Assembly: GCA_963851095.1 (NCBI GenBank)
Contig: CAWKOX010000007.1
Coordinates: forward strand, 186,001 to 250,000
DNA: 64,000 nucleotides
Direction: 5' to 3'
DNA from: Oleispira sp963851095
GTDB taxonomy: Bacteria > Pseudomonadota > Gammaproteobacteria > Pseudomonadales > Oceanobacteraceae
Numbering within the stretch: the stretch's first letter is position 1; every line of letters starts with the position of its first letter. The notes under the pieces were generated by a model. It was not told the origin of the DNA. It saw only the letters and a program-made list of their open reading frames with translations, and ran no database searches. Made by a program: the position numbers and the translations under genes. This document shows, one piece after another, positions 60,134 through 64,000 of this stretch.

Positions 60134-62551
60134 CTAGGCTATTTCAATGCTCGACTCTTGAGAAGAACGGCTATTGGTGACTGACTTAAGCGTTTCTTTA
60201 TTCTCTAAAGGTGCGTTAATAGTTCCTGAGTTTGGTGTCGCTTGAATTTTATCGGGTGTGTCGCTGTTTTTATTTCGATCTAAAAACATCAGTAGTGGAG
60301 GCAGAAATAGGAAGTCGACCAGTAGAGCCATTAAAATAGTCACCGCTAATAGCATGCCCATATTATTACTGGGGTGGAAGTGTGAAAACTGCATCACCAT
60401 AAAGCCACCCACCAAGACCGCGGAAGTTACTAATAAGGCATTGCCCACGGTACTGAAGGCATAGCGAATGGCATCTTCGGTATCGAGCCCTTGTTCACGG
60501 CGGGCGCGTAGATATTTGCTTAAAAAGTGAACGGTATCATCAACCACGATCCCTAAGCTTAAGCAGACGACTACGGATACGGCGGTATCAATTTGGCCGT
60601 TAATTATTCCCCAAATTCCGTAGGCCAATATCGCGGGCATAATATTAGGAATTAAGCTGATAAGACCTATTTTAATTGAGCGTAAGGCGAAAATGAGTAG
60701 GAGCGAGATCAGCACCAATGCAATGGAAGTGCCGTCCATCATGCTACCGATATTGCGGAAGGTGAGGTTAGCAAAGACAACATCTAACCCTGTGCCTTCT
60801 TTAACATGAATCGCGGGGGCATTGTCTTTTAACCACGCAATGGCTTTTTGTTCTAACTCTAAAATGTAGACAGAGTCAGCTTTATCGAATGACACCGTTA
60901 AACGTGACGCCGAGCGAGAATTATTAATGGTATCGTCTAATCCTAATCCTAGCGGAAGAGACAGTTCGTATAAGAGTAAATATTGTGCAGCCAGCTCTCT
61001 GCTTTCAGGAATTTTGAACCATGTTTCGTCATTAGCATGCAGATTTTTATTCAGGCGTTTAATAATGTCAGTGATGCTGTTGACGTTAGACACTTTATCT
61101 TGTGTTAGCAGCCATTTTGCAAAGTTATCGGTTTGCTGAAGGTAGTCAGGGTTATTAATACCATTATCTTCTTGGCTATCCAGAACAAAAAAGATTCTGT
61201 GTAATCCGCCTAAGGTTTCATTGGTGGCTTCAATGGTATTTCGTACCTCAAAGGACGTATCGAAGAACTCATGCCAGCGTTCGGTGATCGTATTTTTATT
61301 CAGCTGACTGCCAACGGCAACGATTAAACAGGCCATTAGAATGAAGAGTGGTTTATAAAAACGAAGAACAAAATTGGCAAATTTCAGCATGCTAGAAGGC
61401 TTGCCATTTTCTTCCTTGCCTTTAGGTGTGGGCATTAACACCATCATGGCAGGTAAAAAGGAAATGCTGTAGATCCAAGCGAAAAATACACCTGCAGCAA
61501 TCATATTACCCATGTCGCGGTAGGGAGGAGAGTCACTGGTATTCAAGCATAAAACACCCATGACGGTGGTAATACTGGTAATAAAAACCGGTGAAAAGTT
61601 AATGCGTAAGGATTCTTTAATGGCTTCGATCTTAGATCGACCATGATTCAACTCGTAATAATAACTGACCAAAATATGAATCGTATCGGCGACGGCAATG
61701 GTTAAAATAGCAGTGGGGACAAACCCTGTTGGCGGTGTCATGGTGAAACCAAGCCAGCCGAACAGTCCCATGGTTGAAATAACAGAGAAGGTAATAATCG
61801 TCAGGGTGAGTAGCATGCCCGAGAAAGTACGTAATAAGATGATCATGATAATGATCATGATTAAATACGAAAGCCCAAGTAGGTTTTCAATATCTTGTTT
61901 GATGGCTTCGCCCATGGTGACGTTAGAGGTCAAAGAGCCGCCGACTAATATTTCAAAGTTTGGGTAGTCTGGGCGAATCCGCTCGGCTAAGTCTCTGGCA
62001 GCGTGTACCACTTCTTTTGAGGTTAACATTGTTGTGCCGTCTGGCAATACGACGCGCACATTGACGCCTGTTGAAGCACCGTCTTCTGATATTAGGTTGT
62101 TAATTAATGTCGGCTCAGAAAAGGTATTTACTTTAATTTGAGCCAACGCTTCGGTGGATAGATCCTGAGCATCGTAATAAAGATAATCGATCATTAAATC
62201 GTCATCTTCGACATCGGTATGCTGATAGTTTTGCAATGATGTGACGCGCTGAGAGTAGGGTAGTTTCCAGCCTTCGTCGGTGAGCTGCTCGATTAGGCCA
62301 AGCCCTTGCTGGCTAAATAAATCGCCTTCTTTTGTATGAACATAAAAGAAAACACTGTCTTGCTTTGAGAAGGTTCTCTCCATTTCTTCAAAGGCAAGTA
62401 GCTGTGGGTTATCGGGGCCAAAGTAGGCTCTAAAATCGCTGGTGAATACGAGCTTTGTTGCGCCGTAACTGATGATGAGAACCATTAAAATGGAAAGGCT
62501 GGTAATCCATTTACGTTGGGCAATGACCCAGTGAATATATTTTTCTAGCAT
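60134..62551 (-). CDS. MMPL/RND-superfamily transporter, paralogue of the exporter at 21176
   Basis: An 805-residue inner-membrane protein with the same two-repeat layout (one helix, periplasmic loop, five helices, twice). It shares TDFRAYF-like SDFRAYFGPDNPQLLAFEEM, NYQHTDVEDDDLMIDYL and GIVVDDTVHFLSKYLRARRE with the other copy, so it is clearly paralogous. The last 50 residues are a hydrophilic Ser/Thr/Asn tail. It stands alone, with no adjacent LolA-like or barrel gene. Transported lipids or hydrophobic molecules are presumed from the family. Confidence 0.9.
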   Translation of the reverse strand: MLEKYIHWVIAQRKWITSLSILMVLIISYGATKLVFTSDFRAYFGPDNPQLLAFEEMERTFSKQDSVFFYVHTKEGDLFSQQGLGLIEQLTDEGWKLPYSQRVTSLQNYQHTDVEDDDLMIDYLYYDAQDLSTEALAQIKVNTFSEPTLINNLISEDGASTGVNVRVVLPDGTTMLTSKEVVHAARDLAERIRPDYPNFEILVGGSLTSNVTMGEAIKQDIENLLGLSYLIMIIIMIILLRTFSGMLLTLTIITFSVISTMGLFGWLGFTMTPPTGFVPTAILTIAVADTIHILVSYYYELNHGRSKIEAIKESLRINFSPVFITSITTVMGVLCLNTSDSPPYRDMGNMIAAGVFFAWIYSISFLPAMMVLMPTPKGKEENGKPSSMLKFANFVLRFYKPLFILMACLIVAVGSQLNKNTITERWHEFFDTSFEVRNTIEATNETLGGLHRIFFVLDSQEDNGINNPDYLQQTDNFAKWLLTQDKVSNVNSITDIIKRLNKNLHANDETWFKIPESRELAAQYLLLYELSLPLGLGLDDTINNSRSASRLTVSFDKADSVYILELEQKAIAWLKDNAPAIHVKEGTGLDVVFANLTFRNIGSMMDGTSIALVLISLLLIFALRSIKIGLISLIPNIMPAILAYGIWGIINGQIDTAVSVVVCLSLGIVVDDTVHFLSKYLRARREQGLDTEDAIRYAFSTVGNALLVTSAVLVGGFMVMQFSHFHPSNNMGMLLAVTILMALLVDFLFLPPLLMFLDRNKNSDTPDKIQATPNSGTINAPLENKETLKSVTNSRSSQESSIEIA

Positions 62552-62731
62552 AATAATTATTTTTATAGCGTTATGAAGTTCTTTTATTCTATGGCGCTAT
62601 GGAATGCATGCAAGGTGAATAAAGGACTATTTCATTAGAAAAAGGCCCAGAGGCAAGACAGAATTTGGATAATGTCCATAACACACGTATAACGTATTAA
62701 TTATGTGAGTATGCCGTTGTGTGAATGATTC

Positions 62732-62743
62732 AAGCGAACGCTT
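62732..62743. promoter_or_regulatory. Palindrome just upstream of the MFS gene
   Basis: AAGCG-AA-CGCTT lies 16 bp before the ATG at 62760, overlapping where a start site or leader would be. It may be a repressor site. No regulator gene is adjacent in this window. Confidence 0.4.
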
Positions 62744-62759
62744 AAAATGAAGGATTGAA

Positions 62760-63932
62760 ATGACAAAAAATGTTTGGGTTTTAATGATCGCGCAAGCTTT
62801 TGCAATGTGTGCAGCACCCTTGGTGGTGTTTGCTGGTGGTTTAATTGGCCAGCAACTGGCTATAAATAATAGCTTTGCGACGTTACCGGTTGCGGCGATG
62901 GTTATTGGAACCGCCTTGGCGGTTTATCCAGCGGCGATGTTAGCCAGTCAAAAAGGACGTAAAGTAGTATTCCTGGGGGCAATGGTCATTGGAGTGCTGG
63001 CTTCATTATTGGCGGTTTATGCTTTGCAGATAGAAAGCTTCTCTACCTTTGTGATGGCGGCTGTTTTAGTCGGTATTGTCCTGGCGTGTATTCAGCAATT
63101 CCGCTTTGCCGCGATGGAGAGTGTGGCCGTGGATTTAATGCCGGTTGCAGCTTCTCGATTATTATTGGCAGGCATAATAGCAGCCTATTTAGGGCCAGAA
63201 TTAGTGACTATAGGGCAATCGATACATGAGCAAACCTTTACCGGGGCTTTTTACTTGTTAGCAGGCTGCTTTGTTATTGCATTTTTTTTACTGCTTTTTG
63301 GTTACGATAATATCGAACTCAAGCAAGAGGTGGGTGAGCAAGTTCAACGAAGCTTTGCTGAATTGCTTTCAAGTCCAGGCATTTTATTGGCCATGGGCAG
63401 TGCGTCGGTTGGTTTTGCAGTAATGAGTTTTATCATGACCGCGACGCCCATCAGTATGCATGAATTGAATCATTACAGTTTAGAAGAGACAAAATGGGTG
63501 ATTCAAAGTCATATTATGGCGATGTTTATACCGTCGTTATTCTCTGGCTGGTTAGTCCGAAAACTAGGTTTTACCAATATGATGTGGGCGGGCTTGGGTA
63601 TTTACCTGGTATGTCTGTTGATTGCTTATTGGGATCAAGCCTTGGTACATTATTGGTCAGCACTCGTATTATTGGGCTTAGGTTGGAATTTATTATTTGT
63701 AGCGGGAACGGCTTTATTGCCGCAAATGCATCAAACGAATGAAAGTCATCGTGTACAAGGATTGAATGATTTGATGGTCTTTAGTGCGCAGGCGATTGCA
63801 TCGCTAGGTTCTGGGGTGTTATTGCTGCTATTAGGCTGGCAGGGCATTATGTGGGTCGTTCTGCCGATGATCGCAGTGCAAGTGTTGCTGCTATTGAATT
63901 GGCAGCGCGTTAACCGCCTGCAAACAGCTTAG
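62760..63932 (+). CDS. Major facilitator superfamily transporter
   Basis: Inner-membrane protein of 390 aa with about twelve helices. The loop 2-3 motif region is seen as LASQKGRKVVFLGAMVIGV (usually G-x3-D-R-x-G-R-R), slightly degenerate. A cytoplasmic loop lies near residues 190-205. The substrate cannot be named. It starts at ATG 62760 after AAGGATTG and faces away from the MMPL gene. Window end 63933-64000 is AT-rich with no clear signal. Confidence 0.88.
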   Translation: MTKNVWVLMIAQAFAMCAAPLVVFAGGLIGQQLAINNSFATLPVAAMVIGTALAVYPAAMLASQKGRKVVFLGAMVIGVLASLLAVYALQIESFSTFVMAAVLVGIVLACIQQFRFAAMESVAVDLMPVAASRLLLAGIIAAYLGPELVTIGQSIHEQTFTGAFYLLAGCFVIAFFLLLFGYDNIELKQEVGEQVQRSFAELLSSPGILLAMGSASVGFAVMSFIMTATPISMHELNHYSLEETKWVIQSHIMAMFIPSLFSGWLVRKLGFTNMMWAGLGIYLVCLLIAYWDQALVHYWSALVLLGLGWNLLFVAGTALLPQMHQTNESHRVQGLNDLMVFSAQAIASLGSGVLLLLLGWQGIMWVVLPMIAVQVLLLLNWQRVNRLQTA

Positions 63933-64000
63933 TAAAGCTCAAGGGACTACTGTGAGGCTCTTTTTTAAAAGCTTCATTTTTAAACGCTCCTTTTTAAGAG

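Overview
The window is chromosomal DNA of low-to-moderate G+C from a marine gammaproteobacterium. The combination of an alkane hydroxylase operon, an alcohol-forming fatty acyl-CoA reductase of the Marinobacter wax-ester type, several RND exporters and complete nitrate assimilation points to a hydrocarbon-degrading Oceanospirillales-like organism (Oleispira, Thalassolituus or Bermanella type). That placement is inferred from gene content and protein resemblance. It was not tested by a database search. I see no phage, insertion sequence, CRISPR array or rRNA operon.

Layout. 1-5.9 kb: the end of an unidentified gene, a beta-propeller-like lipoprotein, then on the minus strand alkB (alkane monooxygenase), a rubredoxin and an AlkS/MalT-like LuxR regulator. 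6-10.7 kb: a lipoprotein amidohydrolase, an OmpR-type two-component pair and an alpha/beta hydrolase. 11-13.5 kb: three overlapping minus-strand genes of the arsenosugar type (ArsS radical SAM protein plus two glycosyltransferase-like proteins). 13.6 kb: tRNA-Arg(CCU). 13.8-17.8 kb: housekeeping genes (rlmA, frameshifted; dapE; trmJ; hpt). 18-25.8 kb: fatty acyl-CoA reductase, then a TetR regulator with a doubled palindromic operator, an MMPL/RND permease, a LolA-like periplasmic protein and an outer-membrane barrel. Together these look like an envelope-spanning route for a hydrophobic molecule. 26-31.8 kb: a complete tripartite RND efflux operon. 31.8-36.7 kb: small genes, a SulP transporter and a sensor kinase. 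36.7-41.2 kb: a second RND permease/adaptor pair with an operator over its promoter. 42.3-54.6 kb: nitrate assimilation. 54.6-60 kb: an AlkD-like protein (frameshifted), an HDOD protein, the glyoxylate genes glxR and hyi, a DUF1289 protein, gloA and nth. 60-64 kb: a second MMPL/RND protein and an MFS transporter.

How genes work together. The nitrate block runs on the minus strand as nasT-nasS, regulated leader, nrtA-nrtB-nrtD, porin, nasC-like flavoprotein, nasA, cobA. A sigma-54 promoter precedes nasT and another precedes the nrtA leader. That leader holds two hexaloop hairpins of the ANTAR-target type, and the second overlaps the 5' arm of an intrinsic terminator. This supports NtrC/sigma-54 (nitrogen limitation) plus NasS-NasT (nitrate) control by antitermination. 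AlkB and FarA fit a lifestyle of oxidising alkanes and storing or moving the products as fatty alcohols and wax esters.

Three otherwise well-preserved genes (rlmA, nasA and the AlkD-like gene) each carry one single-base frameshift, two of them in short A/T runs. Sequencing error is therefore a real possibility, and raw reads or resequencing should be consulted before calling them pseudogenes.
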